Of a stretch of DNA of 33,800 nucleotides, positions 1 to 10,014 are shown in pieces. Origin of the DNA: Bacteroidaceae bacterium (lineage in GTDB: Bacteria > Bacteroidota > Bacteroidia > Bacteroidales > Bacteroidaceae); the NCBI GenBank assembly GCA_017517605.1, contig JAFWYQ010000062.1, forward strand, positions 1 through 33,800, in the 5' to 3' direction. The notes beneath the pieces are model-generated. The model was not told where the DNA came from and made no database searches. It was given only the letters and a program-made list of their open reading frames with translations. The position numbers and the translations under genes were made by a program. Within the stretch, counting starts at the first letter, position 1, and every line of letters starts with the position of its first letter.

Positions 1-175
1 ATATATACGCGCGCGGGAGGAAAGGAAGGAAGGGAAGAGGGAGGGGCGCGATGGAATCGCGCCGGACGGGACAAAAAAAAGAAAGTGAGGGGGGGGGGGA
101 TTGCAAGGGATGAGGAGGGAGGATTTTAAAAGAGGGAAGGCCCCCCCACCCTACTTTTTTTTTAGAAGATATTTA
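1..175. other. G-rich low-complexity intergenic region
   Basis: No gene is visible here. The plus strand is purine-rich, with a run of 11 G at 89-99, 8 A at 73-80, 7 C at 141-147 and 9 T at 155-163. A short GC-rich hairpin (GGCGCGAT at 45-52, loop GGA, ATCGCGCC at 56-63) lies inside. The first bases are an alternating TATATACGCGCG tract. The region lies downstream of the histidine kinase stop (minus strand) and may include its transcript end, but no clear terminator can be assigned. Confidence 0.6.
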
Positions 176-1696
176 TCAAACAAGCAAGCTATTTGATCGA
201 GCAGGGAGCTCTGTCGTCCGTTGTAAGATGATACTAAATAAAGTACCTTTACCAACCTCTGAATCTACACTAATACGACCATCCAATTTCTCGACAATGG
301 TTTTGCAAATACTTAACCCAAGGCCTGTACCTTGAACATTCTCATCCGCTTTCACGAAACGGTCAAAAATATTTCCTAATTTATCTTTGGGTATACCCCG
401 CCCTGTATCCTGGATATAAATTTCCACTTCTGCATCACTGATGGGACGATAGCCATACGTTACCGAACCACGGGTGGTAAACTTGAATGCATTACTTACT
501 ATATTACTTATAACTTGCACCACACGACCAATATCACCCACTACAATCACCGAAGGATCAGCATCTTTGTAAACCAATTCTACCCCTTCAGGACAACGCA
601 GATATAACATATCGTGCACTTTACGACAGACTTCATCCATACTGATGGGCTTGATGTCGAACTTCGACATACCTGCCTCGATTTTCGACAAGTCCAATAT
701 CTCGTTCACCAATCCCAACAAGTGTTCGCTACTACTCTCCACCACATGATAATATTCGCTACGTTCATCAGCATTGTTGCATTCTGCAATTAATTGCGAA
801 AATCCAACAATCGCATTCAACGGGGTACGAATCTCGTGACTCATATTAGCCAAGAAGGCACTCTTGAGTTTATCCGATGCTTCTGCTTTCTCCTTTGCCG
901 CAGCCAACGAACGTTTCATTTTCTCCACCTCGGTTATATCCCATTCGATACTCAACAACAAAGGGCTGAAATCAACATCTTGAATGCACATCTTGCGTTT
1001 GTCGACATAAATAGTATTGCCTTGCCCATCCTTGTCTTCCAGTATCCAATGAAGTTCCTTCCCCGTCGTTGCCACCAATTCATCTTGCCGGCGTTTTTCG
1101 AGAGCCACTTCATACGAATGAAAATCGAAATCCGTACGTCCGACAGCGTCAATCAATGGGACATCGCGATTGAAACTTTCCTTATTACGATAGATAAACT
1201 TGAAATCGTGCTCTACATCTTTTACAACGATACCTACCGGTAAGTTCTCCATCACTTTATCAAGTACCTGATTATAACGTTTGATTTCCTGCTCGCTACG
1301 CACCCGTTTGCTAACATCGTGTCCAAAGGCCCAATAGAGATTTTCACCTCTCAATGTTTCATTCTCCACATACACTTTTCCCTCAAAAGCCAACACTTCA
1401 GGCCGCCCAGGCATTGGCTCTGTCAGGAAGAAGTACCCTCTTCCAGTAGCAGCATCCACCTGCGCCAAGATATATTCCCAATGTTGGGCCGTCTGCGGGA
1501 AAGGAGTCAAATCTTTAATGTTCTTTGCGGTGACATCTTCATCGTCTCTCAATCCATGATGCAGACGAAATTGGCCGTTGGCATATATCAACGTGCCATC
1601 TGCCTTGGTTGCAAAGATGTCCTCAATCGCATGTTCCAAAGCATAAGTCATCAACGACATTGCAAAAGGTTTTTCGGTATTGTTAGAATGGTTCAT
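176..1696 (-). CDS. PAS-domain sensor histidine kinase, no membrane segment
   Basis: Probable cytoplasmic histidine kinase of 506 aa. Two PAS-like regions are visible, at about residues 18-130 (motif ATKADGTLIYANGQF) and 145-260. The HisKA box SHEIRTPLNAIVGFSQL has the phospho-accepting His at residue 287. The ATPase domain follows, with N box (NIVSNAFKFT), G1 (DTGRGIP), F box (IFDRFVK) and G2 (GTGLGLSI). No transmembrane helix, signal peptide or receiver domain is seen, so it is a classical kinase whose response regulator is not in this window. The signal may be cytosolic or redox-related, but this is unknown. A -7-like element lies at 1732-1739, giving a leader of about 30 nt before the ATG at 1696. 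The gene stands alone, divergent from the tRNA. Confidence 0.9.
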   Translation of the reverse strand: MNHSNNTEKPFAMSLMTYALEHAIEDIFATKADGTLIYANGQFRLHHGLRDDEDVTAKNIKDLTPFPQTAQHWEYILAQVDAATGRGYFFLTEPMPGRPEVLAFEGKVYVENETLRGENLYWAFGHDVSKRVRSEQEIKRYNQVLDKVMENLPVGIVVKDVEHDFKFIYRNKESFNRDVPLIDAVGRTDFDFHSYEVALEKRRQDELVATTGKELHWILEDKDGQGNTIYVDKRKMCIQDVDFSPLLLSIEWDITEVEKMKRSLAAAKEKAEASDKLKSAFLANMSHEIRTPLNAIVGFSQLIAECNNADERSEYYHVVESSSEHLLGLVNEILDLSKIEAGMSKFDIKPISMDEVCRKVHDMLYLRCPEGVELVYKDADPSVIVVGDIGRVVQVISNIVSNAFKFTTRGSVTYGYRPISDAEVEIYIQDTGRGIPKDKLGNIFDRFVKADENVQGTGLGLSICKTIVEKLDGRISVDSEVGKGTLFSIILQRTTELPARSNSLLV

Positions 1697-1731
1697 ACGT
1701 TAGCGTACACGTTTTATGATATAAGAGGCTG

Positions 1732-1765
1732 CAAATATAACCCTTTTTATTGGATAAACCGCAAA
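1732..1765 (-). promoter_or_regulatory. Putative promoter of the histidine kinase gene
   Basis: On the minus strand, TATATTTG (1739-1732) matches the Bacteroidetes -7 consensus TAnnTTTG. A TTTG at 1765-1762 lies 22 nt upstream, slightly longer than the usual 19-21 nt. Confidence 0.5.
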
Positions 1766-1867
1766 ATATTCCCTTTCAAATGATACAAATCACAGTTTTA
1801 TCGAATTGTCCAAAGAAAAGCTCTCCATAAAAGTTAGCGTTAGAGAACAATCATTCCAGACCTTTTA

Positions 1868-1899
1868 TTTGGTTTTCCGAATAATCTTTACTATCTTTG
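1868..1899 (+). promoter_or_regulatory. Promoter of tRNA-Leu
   Basis: TTTG at 1868-1871, a 20-nt spacer, then TATCTTTG at 1892-1899. This is an exact match to the Bacteroidetes primary sigma consensus. The predicted start near 1906 lies about 30 nt upstream of the mature tRNA 5' end. Confidence 0.75.
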
Positions 1900-1936
1900 C
1901 ACCGCATTTTAATATAAGAAGCAATAATCGTGGCAT

Positions 1937-2018
1937 GCGCCTGTGGTGAAATTGGTAGACACGCCAGACTTAGGATCTGGTGCTTCGCAGCGTGTAGGTT
2001 CGAGTCCTATCAGGCGCA
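1937..2018 (+). tRNA. tRNA-Leu (anticodon UAG)
   Basis: An 82-nt class II tRNA. The acceptor stem is GCGCCTG (1937-1943) with CAGGCGC (2011-2017) and discriminator A at 2018; CCA is not encoded. The anticodon stem CCAGA/TCTGG (1964-1968/1976-1980) encloses loop CTTAGGA with anticodon TAG at 1971-1973, reading CUN leucine codons. The variable arm is long (1981-1993). The T stem GTAGG/CCTAT (1994-1998/2006-2010) carries loop TTCGAGT. Confidence 0.97.
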
Positions 2019-2025
2019 CAATGAT

Positions 2026-2058
2026 AAAAGAGGAATTTCGAGAGAATTTCCTCTTTTT
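2026..2058 (+). terminator. Rho-independent terminator of tRNA-Leu
   Basis: AAAAGAGGAA (2026-2035) pairs with TTCCTCTTTT (2048-2057), ending in a T run. It starts 8 nt after the tRNA, so the tRNA is a single-gene transcription unit. Confidence 0.8.
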
Positions 2059-2071
2059 CTTTTATGTCCTA

Positions 2072-2275
2072 AATTATGGGTCGTCCGAAAAGTCGGTTGC
2101 GTCCCTTTTAGACCTTTACCAGAGACAATCTGGAATACGGACATAAGTGCAAGTGCCAACGAACTTATGTTAAATGGCCAATGAACTTATGTCCATGTAC
2201 CAATGAACATATTGAGTATCTGACGGTCTCCTGCCATTCTATATTTGCACTGGGTTTTCGGACTGACCAGTAATC
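2072..2275. repeat. MITE-like element or insertion-sequence remnant
   Basis: Imperfect terminal inverted repeats flank about 200 bp with no credible gene. The left end (2072-2091) ends in GGTC-GTCCGAAAA, and the right end on the other strand (2275-2255) ends in GGTCAGTCCGAAAA. They differ by one inserted base and a few substitutions. Inside are two copies of GAACTTATGT (2161-2170 and 2183-2192), and an inverted pair GGACATAAGT (2139-2148) / ACTTATGTCC (2185-2194). A -7-like TATATTTG lies at 2240-2247 near the right end. A decayed or non-autonomous mobile element is the simplest reading. No target duplication was identified. Confidence 0.4.
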
Positions 2276-2339
2276 ATGCTAAAGAAGAACGCCTATCTTA
2301 CTCGCTGAAGATTAATATTCTTCCCTATAAAACAAGATA

Positions 2340-2385
2340 CGGACGTTGAGCGTTGAAGATACTAATCTTGCTTGCTCAACGTCCG
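2340..2385 (-). terminator. Hairpin downstream of guaB
   Basis: A perfect 12-bp stem (2340-2351 with 2374-2385; core GGACGTTGAGC/GCTCAACGTCC). A smaller inner pairing, AAGAT/ATCTT, lies in the loop. It sits 28 nt past the guaB stop on the minus strand. The U tract after it is weak (TATCTTGTTTT), so it is a probable terminator or transcript-end stabiliser. Confidence 0.6.
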
Positions 2386-2413
2386 CTTTCTTATAACGTC
2401 ATCGTACTATACT

Positions 2414-3895
<1,482 letters not shown>

Positions 3896-3922
3896 TTATA
3901 ATGCTTTAAAATTTATTGCGTG

Positions 3923-3954
3923 CAAATTTACGCATTTTCTTGAATCTGCACAAT
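3923..3954 (-). promoter_or_regulatory. Promoter of guaB
   Basis: On the minus strand, TAAATTTG (3930-3923) matches TAnnTTTG. An ATTG (one base off TTTG) lies at 3954-3951 with a 20-nt spacer. The start codon is 31 nt beyond the -7 element. Confidence 0.65.
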
Positions 3955-3970
3955 AGAAATCTATAAAATT

Positions 3971-4049
3971 AGACACGGATTACGCGGATTACACTATTTT
4001 TTTCATTCAATTATAAAAAACACCCATGCAAACCGCGAAATCCGCGTCT
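3971..4049. repeat. Inverted repeat between guaB and recQ
   Basis: Arms at 3971-3987 and 4033-4049 pair at 15 of 17 positions around a 45-nt AT-rich loop. The arms share the ACGGATTACGCGG-type motif. The element sits 34 bp past the recQ stop and just upstream of the guaB promoter, so it may terminate recQ transcripts. I recall related motifs as dispersed intergenic repeats in Bacteroides genomes, but this was not checked. Confidence 0.5.
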
Positions 4050-4082
4050 AAAAGATGTCAACAATTACAAATCTCAAATTAA

Positions 4083-6263
4083 TCAATTTGCCATTTCTGA
4101 GATGAACTTGATGCGCACCAAACGAATCTCATCTTCGGTATAGTCGTCGCCTAATTCATCGAAAGCCTCATCGAGACTATCAGTAGTCGACTCCTTGAAG
4201 TACTCATAAATGTCATCCAAATGATCTTCGTCCATAACTTCATCCAAGAAGTAATCAATATTCAATTTGGTTCCTGAATAAACGATGGCCTCTACCTCGT
4301 CAAGCAATTCACTGAAGTCAATGCCCTTAGCTACTGCAATGTCATCAAGGGCAACCTTACGGTCGATACTCTGAATAATGGATACCTTCAATTTCGATTT
4401 ATTGGCTACAGTACGTACACGGAGGTCTTCGGGACGCTCTATTTCATTCTCCTCACAATGGCGCTTAATCAACTTACAGAATTCCTCACCATAACGCTTG
4501 GCTTTTCCTGCTCCTACACCTGGTATATTCTGAAGTTCCTCCATTGTAACGGGATAGATGGTAGCCATAGCCTCCAATGACGGATCCTGGAAAATGACGT
4601 AAGGAGGAACTTCCAATTGTTTGGACAATTTCTTGCGAAGATCCTTCAACATAGAATACAATGCAGGGTCTACGGCACAGGATCCTCCACCACGCAAAGG
4701 TGTTTCTTCCTCCTCTTCAGTAAAGTCATTATCCTCGGTTATTTTGAACGACTTGGGAGACTTAATGAATTTACGTCCTTCAGCCGTTACCTTCAACAGG
4801 CCATAATTCTCAACCTCTTTATTCAAATAGCCACCTATCAAAGCCTGACGAATAACGGCATTCCAGTGTTTATCCTCCTCACCCATACCTGAGCCAAACA
4901 CATCCAATTCATCATGTTTCTGGGCCAATACCTCGGTTGTTTCCTTACCGAGCAATACATCTATAATATGATTTGTCTTAAAATTCTCTTTAACTGCCAA
5001 GATAGTCTCTATCACGGCACATAACGATTCTTTTGCTTCCACTTGTTTCTTTGGATTTAAACAGTTGTCACAATTTCCACAATTATCCTCACCATAAGCT
5101 TCACCAAAATAGTGAAGCAACAATTTTCTGCGACAAACAGAAGATTCAGCATAAGCAGCTGTTTCTTGCAACAATTGGCGTCCTATATCCTGCTCTGCAA
5201 CAGGCTTGCCTTCCATAAACTTCTCCAATTTCTGGAGGTCTTTATTTGAGTAGAATGTCAAGCACACACCTTCGCCTCCATCGCGACCGGCACGTCCTGT
5301 CTCTTGATAATATCCTTCAAGACTTTTGGGTATGTCATAATGGATAACATAACGCACATCCGGTTTATCGATACCCATACCAAAAGCAATGGTAGCCACG
5401 ATTACATCAATCTGCTCCATCAAGAAATCATCTTGAGTGGCCGTACGCGTAACAGAATCCATCCCTGCATGATAAGCACGAGCATTGATGTCATTGGCTT
5501 GCAGGATTTCGGCCAACTCCTCCACTTTTTTGCGGCTCAAACAATAAATAATGCCTGATTTTCCTGGGTTAGCCTTAATATATTTAATGATTTCCTTGTC
5601 TATATTCTTTGTTTTCGGACGCACCTCGTAATACAAATTGGGACGGTTGAAGGATGACTTGAACTCTTTAGCATCAACCATTCCCAAATTCTTCTTGATG
5701 TCGCCACGCACCTTGTCGGTAGCCGTAGCCGTAAGAGCAATCAACGGAGCCTTGCCGATTTCGTTAATAATCGGACGAATACGGCGATACTCCGGACGAA
5801 AGTCGTGTCCCCACTCCGAGATACAATGAGCCTCATCCACTGCATAGAAGGAGATTTTGATAGTTCGTAAGAATTCCACATTCTCTTCCTTAGTCAACGA
5901 TTCGGGTGCTACATACAGAAGTTTGGTTTTTCCGCTCAAGATGTCAGCTTTTACCATATCAATGGCCGCCTTGTTGAGCGAGGAATTGATAAAGTGAGCC
6001 AACCCATCCTCTTCGCTCATATTGCGCACGGCATCCACCTGATTCTTCATCAGAGCAATCAAAGGAGAGATGACAATAGCCACCCCGTCCATAAGCAAAG
6101 AAGGCAATTGATAACACAAGGATTTACCTCCGCCAGTAGGCATCAACACAAAGGTGTCGTTACCATCGAGCAGATTACGGATAATCGCTTCTTGATCTCC
6201 CTTGAATGTGTCAAACCCAAAATACTTCTTCAGACACTCTGTCAGATTAATCTTTTCAGCCAT
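4083..6263 (-). CDS. recQ: ATP-dependent DNA helicase RecQ
   Basis: A 3'-5' superfamily 2 DNA helicase for recombination and replication-fork repair. Walker A is MPTGGGKSLCYQLP and the Walker B/DEAH box is AVDEAHCISEWGHDFRPEY, including the RecQ aromatic-rich loop. Motif VI is YYQETGRAGRDGGEG. The RecQ-C zinc site has cysteines in SSVCRRKLLLHYFGE and GNCDNCLNP. An HRDC domain (DPALYSMLKDLRKKLSKQL onward, with a helix-hairpin-helix-like NIPGVGAGKAKRYGEEF) is present. At 726 aa it is about 115 aa longer than E. coli RecQ. The extra length is a charged, acidic C-terminal tail whose role is unknown. A TAGCTTTG -7 element at 6321-6328 suggests its own promoter. Confidence 0.96.
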   Translation of the reverse strand: MAEKINLTECLKKYFGFDTFKGDQEAIIRNLLDGNDTFVLMPTGGGKSLCYQLPSLLMDGVAIVISPLIALMKNQVDAVRNMSEEDGLAHFINSSLNKAAIDMVKADILSGKTKLLYVAPESLTKEENVEFLRTIKISFYAVDEAHCISEWGHDFRPEYRRIRPIINEIGKAPLIALTATATDKVRGDIKKNLGMVDAKEFKSSFNRPNLYYEVRPKTKNIDKEIIKYIKANPGKSGIIYCLSRKKVEELAEILQANDINARAYHAGMDSVTRTATQDDFLMEQIDVIVATIAFGMGIDKPDVRYVIHYDIPKSLEGYYQETGRAGRDGGEGVCLTFYSNKDLQKLEKFMEGKPVAEQDIGRQLLQETAAYAESSVCRRKLLLHYFGEAYGEDNCGNCDNCLNPKKQVEAKESLCAVIETILAVKENFKTNHIIDVLLGKETTEVLAQKHDELDVFGSGMGEEDKHWNAVIRQALIGGYLNKEVENYGLLKVTAEGRKFIKSPKSFKITEDNDFTEEEEETPLRGGGSCAVDPALYSMLKDLRKKLSKQLEVPPYVIFQDPSLEAMATIYPVTMEELQNIPGVGAGKAKRYGEEFCKLIKRHCEENEIERPEDLRVRTVANKSKLKVSIIQSIDRKVALDDIAVAKGIDFSELLDEVEAIVYSGTKLNIDYFLDEVMDEDHLDDIYEYFKESTTDSLDEAFDELGDDYTEDEIRLVRIKFISEMAN

Positions 6264-6320
6264 ACGAATACGGTTTTTGTATTTTTACATAGATAGCACC
6301 CACTATGAGTTGCGAGAAAA

Positions 6321-6328
6321 CAAAGCTA
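6321..6328 (-). promoter_or_regulatory. Putative -7 element of recQ
   Basis: TAGCTTTG on the minus strand, 58 nt before the recQ ATG. No good TTTG is found at the right distance upstream, so this is a partial match only. Confidence 0.35.
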
Positions 6329-6404
6329 TAAACAATTTTTCAAACCGCCATAGTTTTTTCTCTTTTTTTTTTCGAAAAAAGAAAAAAAGTACACTTTTTG
6401 CCCT

Positions 6405-7643
6405 TTATACACTCTGCAAACGCGACAAATTCGCCTTACCAAGTTGCATTTCTGCATACTCAAGTGTCACCTCATACTCTCTCTTATCTTGATCAGAAGG
6501 GAGTTCAAACATGACATCCATCATAATGGTTTCAACAATCGAGCGTAAGCCACGAGCGCCTAATTTATACTCTACAGCCTTGTCCACGATATAGTCGTAC
6601 ACTTCGGGTTGAAAAGTCAACGCCACCTTGTCCATCTCGAAAAGTTTCACATATTGTTTGATGATAGAATTCTTCGGTTCGGTCAAGATATTGCGAAGCG
6701 CATCTCTATCCAACGGATTGAGGTAAGTAAGTACCGGCAGACGACCAATAATCTCAGGTATCAATCCAAACGACTTCAAATCCTGGGGTGCAATATACTG
6801 CATCATATTGTTCTTGTCGATCTTATGGACATTACCCACGGCATTGTATCCTACCACATGGGTATTGAGGCGTTGGGCAATCTTCTTTTCGATGCCGTCG
6901 AACGCTCCTCCACAGATAAACAAAATATTTTTGGTGTTGACAGGTATCATCTTCTGATCGGGATGTTTACGACCACCTTGGGGAGGTACATTCACCACCG
7001 ATCCCTCGAGCAACTTCAACAACCCTTGTTGTACACCTTCCCCACTCACATCGCGTGTAATGGAGGGATTGTCGCTCTTGCGGGCAATTTTATCAATCTC
7101 ATCAATGAACACAATACCTTTTTCGGCCTCTTGCACATTGTAATCGGCCACTTGCAACAGACGTGTAAGGATACTTTCTATATCCTCACCCACATATCCA
7201 GCTTCGGTCAACACAGTAGCATCTACAATGGTGAAGGGGACATCCAACAATTTAGCAATGGTACGTGCAAGCAGAGTCTTTCCCGTACCCGTGCTTCCTA
7301 CCATTATTATATTGGACTTCTCGATCTCCACCTCATCCGCACTTTCTGCTTGTGCCAAACGCTTGTAGTGGTTATACACAGAAACGGAGAGAAAGCGCTT
7401 GGCATCATCCTGTCCAATCACATATTGGTCAAGGAAGGCTTTTATCTCCTTAGGTTTGGGAAGATTTTTTTTCGCGTCTTCCAGTTTTTTCTTCCCTGTA
7501 CTGCGCAAATATTCCTTGGTTATCTCCACCGCCTGCTCGGCACACTCGTTACAGATGAATCCATCCATACCGCTAATGAGAAGTGCCACTTCGCTATCGG
7601 TACGACCACAAAAGCTACATTTTCTTTTTACCTTTCCTGCCAT
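6405..7643 (-). CDS. clpX: ClpXP protease ATPase subunit ClpX
   Basis: AAA+ unfoldase that recognises tagged substrates and feeds them to ClpP; cytoplasmic hexamer. At 412 aa it is the usual length. The N-terminal C4 zinc-binding domain is visible ([20 protein letters not shown] then ICNECAEQ). Walker A is [15 protein letters not shown], pore loop GYVGEDIES, Walker [12 protein letters not shown]. Downstream come the arginine-finger/sensor region and the [11 protein letters not shown] sensor-2 motif. The stop of clpP is 6 nt upstream of the ATG, so clpP and clpX are co-transcribed. After the stop (6353-6400) the DNA is a run of T- and A-rich tracts able to form an AT-only hairpin. Confidence 0.98.
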   Translation of the reverse strand: MAGKVKRKCSFCGRTDSEVALLISGMDGFICNECAEQAVEITKEYLRSTGKKKLEDAKKNLPKPKEIKAFLDQYVIGQDDAKRFLSVSVYNHYKRLAQAESADEVEIEKSNIIMVGSTGTGKTLLARTIAKLLDVPFTIVDATVLTEAGYVGEDIESILTRLLQVADYNVQEAEKGIVFIDEIDKIARKSDNPSITRDVSGEGVQQGLLKLLEGSVVNVPPQGGRKHPDQKMIPVNTKNILFICGGAFDGIEKKIAQRLNTHVVGYNAVGNVHKIDKNNMMQYIAPQDLKSFGLIPEIIGRLPVLTYLNPLDRDALRNILTEPKNSIIKQYVKLFEMDKVALTFQPEVYDYIVDKAVEYKLGARGLRSIVETIMMDVMFELPSDQDKREYEVTLEYAEMQLGKANLSRLQSV

Positions 7644-7649
7644 ACCTTA

Positions 7650-8318
7650 TTATACCTTGCGTGCCAACACTTCGTCAATCATTCCATATTCCTTGGCCTC
7701 AGCTGCGGTCATCCAATAGTCGCGATCAGAGTCAGCCCATACCTTATCAAAGTCTGTATGCGAATGGTCTGCAATGATTGTATAGAGTTCCTTTTTCAAT
7801 TTTTGGATTTCACGGGCGGTAATTTCAATGTCTGATGCCTGTCCCTGTGCACCACCCATCGGCTGATGAATCATCACACGTGAGTGAGGCAATGCCGAAC
7901 GTTTGCCTTCTGCGCCGGCTACCAACAACACGGCTGCCATCGATGCTGCCATACCCGTACAGATAGTGGCCACATCGCTATTGATGAATTGCATGGTGTC
8001 ATAGATACCCAAACCTGCATACACCGAACCACCGGGTGAGTTGATATAAATGGAAATATCCTTACCTGGATCCACAGAATCCAAGTAAAGGAGTTGTGCC
8101 TGCAAAGTATTGGCCGTATAGTCATCAACTTGGGTACCCAAGAAGATAATACGATCCATCATCAAACGAGAGAAAACGTCCAACTGAGTCACATTCAACT
8201 GACGCTCCTCCAATATATAAGGATTCAGATAACTTGCTTGCGAACGAACCACGTCATCCAGCACCATACTGTTCATACCCAGATGTTTAGTTGCATACTT
8301 TCTAAAATCGTCCATCAT
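7650..8318 (-). CDS. clpP: ATP-dependent Clp protease proteolytic subunit ClpP
   Basis: Serine peptidase that forms the double-ring chamber of ClpXP. The 222-aa protein carries all three catalytic residues at the spacing of E. coli ClpP: Ser126 in TGMAASMAAV, His151 in MIHQPMGG and Asp200 in SDRDYWM. The first of two adjacent ATG codons is used. Residues 1-29 or so are extra relative to E. coli and may be a propeptide, as in other ClpPs, but this is inference. It is the first gene of a clpP-clpX operon and lies downstream of tig, from which a terminator separates it. Confidence 0.98.
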   Translation of the reverse strand: MMDDFRKYATKHLGMNSMVLDDVVRSQASYLNPYILEERQLNVTQLDVFSRLMMDRIIFLGTQVDDYTANTLQAQLLYLDSVDPGKDISIYINSPGGSVYAGLGIYDTMQFINSDVATICTGMAASMAAVLLVAGAEGKRSALPHSRVMIHQPMGGAQGQASDIEITAREIQKLKKELYTIIADHSHTDFDKVWADSDRDYWMTAAEAKEYGMIDEVLARKV

Positions 8319-8362
8319 AATTTCTATTCTTTATTTGATAATATACTCTGATAATTTTTCAC

Positions 8363-8440
8363 AAAAAAAGAGAGGTCTTCGGCTTCTCGTATTTCCGACT
8401 GAGCAAAAATACAAAAAAAAGATAACCGAGACCTCCCTTT
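8363..8440 (-). terminator. Terminator of tig, with a promoter-like -7 box in its loop
   Basis: On the minus strand, an AAAAGGGAGGTCTCGG arm (plus 8426-8440) pairs with the region at 8367-8382, with one mismatch and one bulge. A run of 7 U follows (8363-8369). The loop of about 43 nt contains TATTTTTG (8411-8404), matching the TAnnTTTG -7 box, which could start clpPX transcription. No matching TTTG is seen upstream of it. Confidence 0.7.
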
Positions 8441-8482
8441 TAGGAAGTTTTAGCAAAAAATATTTCTTTGCTAATTTATTTC

Positions 8483-9832
8483 TTATTGGAACAACTTGTT
8501 GAACTCATCCAATGAGATGGTCTTTTCGTCCAAAGTAATCTGTCCCTTCAATGCAACGGCCAACTTGGCTTCAATGGCACGGTTCACCAATCCATCCACA
8601 GTGTCCTTCTTCTTGAGCATCTCCTTAGCGTAGTTCTCAAGCATATCTTCAGGTACATTCATCATACCATATTGGGCAAACTGAGCACGGGTAGCGCCCT
8701 TAGCCATATTCATCACATCATCGTTATCAATCTTGATTTCGTTCTTGCTCACGAGTTCTTCCTTAATAAGATGCCATGTCAGCTCTTCGATGCTCTTGTC
8801 GTAGTTTTCGTTTACGAACTCTTCGCCCTTCTCCTCATTGTTCATCAACATGATGCGCTTGAGCAAAGCATCGGGGAACTCCAACTTACCAATCTTATTA
8901 GTAAGGTACTCGCGTACATCAATTAAGAACTTATAGTCGCTATCAGGAGCGAATTGAGCCTCGAGGCTTTCCTTCACTTTAGCACGGAATTCCTCTTCGC
9001 TCTTCACTACACCTTCGCCATATACCTGGTCAAAGATTTCCTGAGAAAGTTCAGCGTTTACAAAGCGAGTGATTTCCTCTACCTGGAAGCTGAAGTTTCC
9101 TGCATGAGCAGCAACCTCTTCCTTTTCAATCTTCAACAAAGAAGCCAATTCCACTTCGCTACCATTGTATGCGGCATTGGGGTTGAACACGAGCACATCG
9201 TTTACCTTAGCAGATGCAAACACAGCCTTCTGCTCGTCGTTCTTCATGTAAGAAGGCATCATCACGGCACCTTCTACCTGAATACCACCTTCCTTGGTGC
9301 TACCGTTTTCGTCAAGTTCAGCCAAAAGGCCCTTCAACATATCGTTGTCCTGATATGAATCAACCATTTCGTACTTGCCAGCACGTTGGGTATACATACC
9401 AACCTGACGGTCTACGATTTCGTCATTTACGTCAACATGATAGTAAGCAACCTTATCATCCTTGCCGAGGCTGATTTCGAACTCGGGAGCCAAAGCAATG
9501 TCGAATACGAATTCGATGTCATCTTGAGCTACGATGTCGATATTCTGTCCTTCTACAGGCAGAGGCTCGCCCAACATGTTCACCTTATTTTCTCTCAGAT
9601 ATTCGTATACCTTCTCCTGCAAGAGTTTGTTTACCTCTTCAGCCTTTACGGCAGTACCGTACTGCTTCTTGATGAGTCCCATAGGAACCATACCCGGACG
9701 GAAACCGGGCATATTAGCCTTCTGACGGAAAGTCTTCAAGGCTTTTTCTACTCTCTCTTGATAATCTGCTTTTTCAATCTTTACGGTAAGTTTTGCACTA
9801 ACCTTGTCAACGTTTTGCAATGAAATGTCCAT
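8483..9832 (-). CDS. tig: Trigger factor, ribosome-associated chaperone
   Basis: Ribosome-bound chaperone that meets nascent chains at the exit tunnel. From the ATG at 9832 the protein is 449 aa, the family's normal size. The ribosome-binding signature GFRPGMVPMGLIKKQYG is at about residues 40-60. A diverged FKBP-like peptidyl-prolyl isomerase region lies in the middle, and the helical C-terminal chaperone domain follows. The open frame extends upstream to 9943, but a consensus promoter at 9920-9951 overlaps that extension. Translation therefore cannot begin there from this promoter, and MDISLQNVDK is the better N-terminus. The gene heads the tig-clpP-clpX protein-quality-control cluster. Confidence 0.95.
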   Translation of the reverse strand: MDISLQNVDKVSAKLTVKIEKADYQERVEKALKTFRQKANMPGFRPGMVPMGLIKKQYGTAVKAEEVNKLLQEKVYEYLRENKVNMLGEPLPVEGQNIDIVAQDDIEFVFDIALAPEFEISLGKDDKVAYYHVDVNDEIVDRQVGMYTQRAGKYEMVDSYQDNDMLKGLLAELDENGSTKEGGIQVEGAVMMPSYMKNDEQKAVFASAKVNDVLVFNPNAAYNGSEVELASLLKIEKEEVAAHAGNFSFQVEEITRFVNAELSQEIFDQVYGEGVVKSEEEFRAKVKESLEAQFAPDSDYKFLIDVREYLTNKIGKLEFPDALLKRIMLMNNEEKGEEFVNENYDKSIEELTWHLIKEELVSKNEIKIDNDDVMNMAKGATRAQFAQYGMMNVPEDMLENYAKEMLKKKDTVDGLVNRAIEAKLAVALKGQITLDEKTISLDEFNKLFQ

Positions 9833-9919
9833 TTCTGACAATTTTATTTTTAATGAATTATTAATTATTCTTTTTTCACTATCCACACACAAAATCCTTG
9901 TGTCTTGAATTTGAGCGTG

Positions 9920-9951
9920 CAAAATTAGTGTTAATCTTGACAATTTACAAA
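9920..9951 (-). promoter_or_regulatory. Promoter of tig
   Basis: On the minus strand, TTTG (9951-9948), a 20-nt spacer, then TAATTTTG (9927-9920): an exact consensus match. The predicted transcript start near 9913 leaves a leader of about 80 nt before the ATG at 9832. Confidence 0.75.
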
Positions 9952-10014
9952 TTCAAGAGGCAAAAAATCCAAAACGACCTACACTTTTGTTACATTTTGG
10001 CGGATAGAGCACAA

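Noticed and set aside
1930-2184. Two short plus-strand open frames over the tRNA
   Set aside because: They read through the tRNA-Leu and its terminator; the cloverleaf is unambiguous.
6609-7835. A 408-aa plus-strand open frame
   Set aside because: It is the antisense of clpX and clpP, both of which have every conserved motif. Its translation is Cys/His/Leu-rich without a recognisable domain.
9833-9943. 37-aa N-terminal extension of trigger factor
   Set aside because: It overlaps an exact consensus promoter (9920-9951), and the family normally starts at MDISLQ-like sequence.
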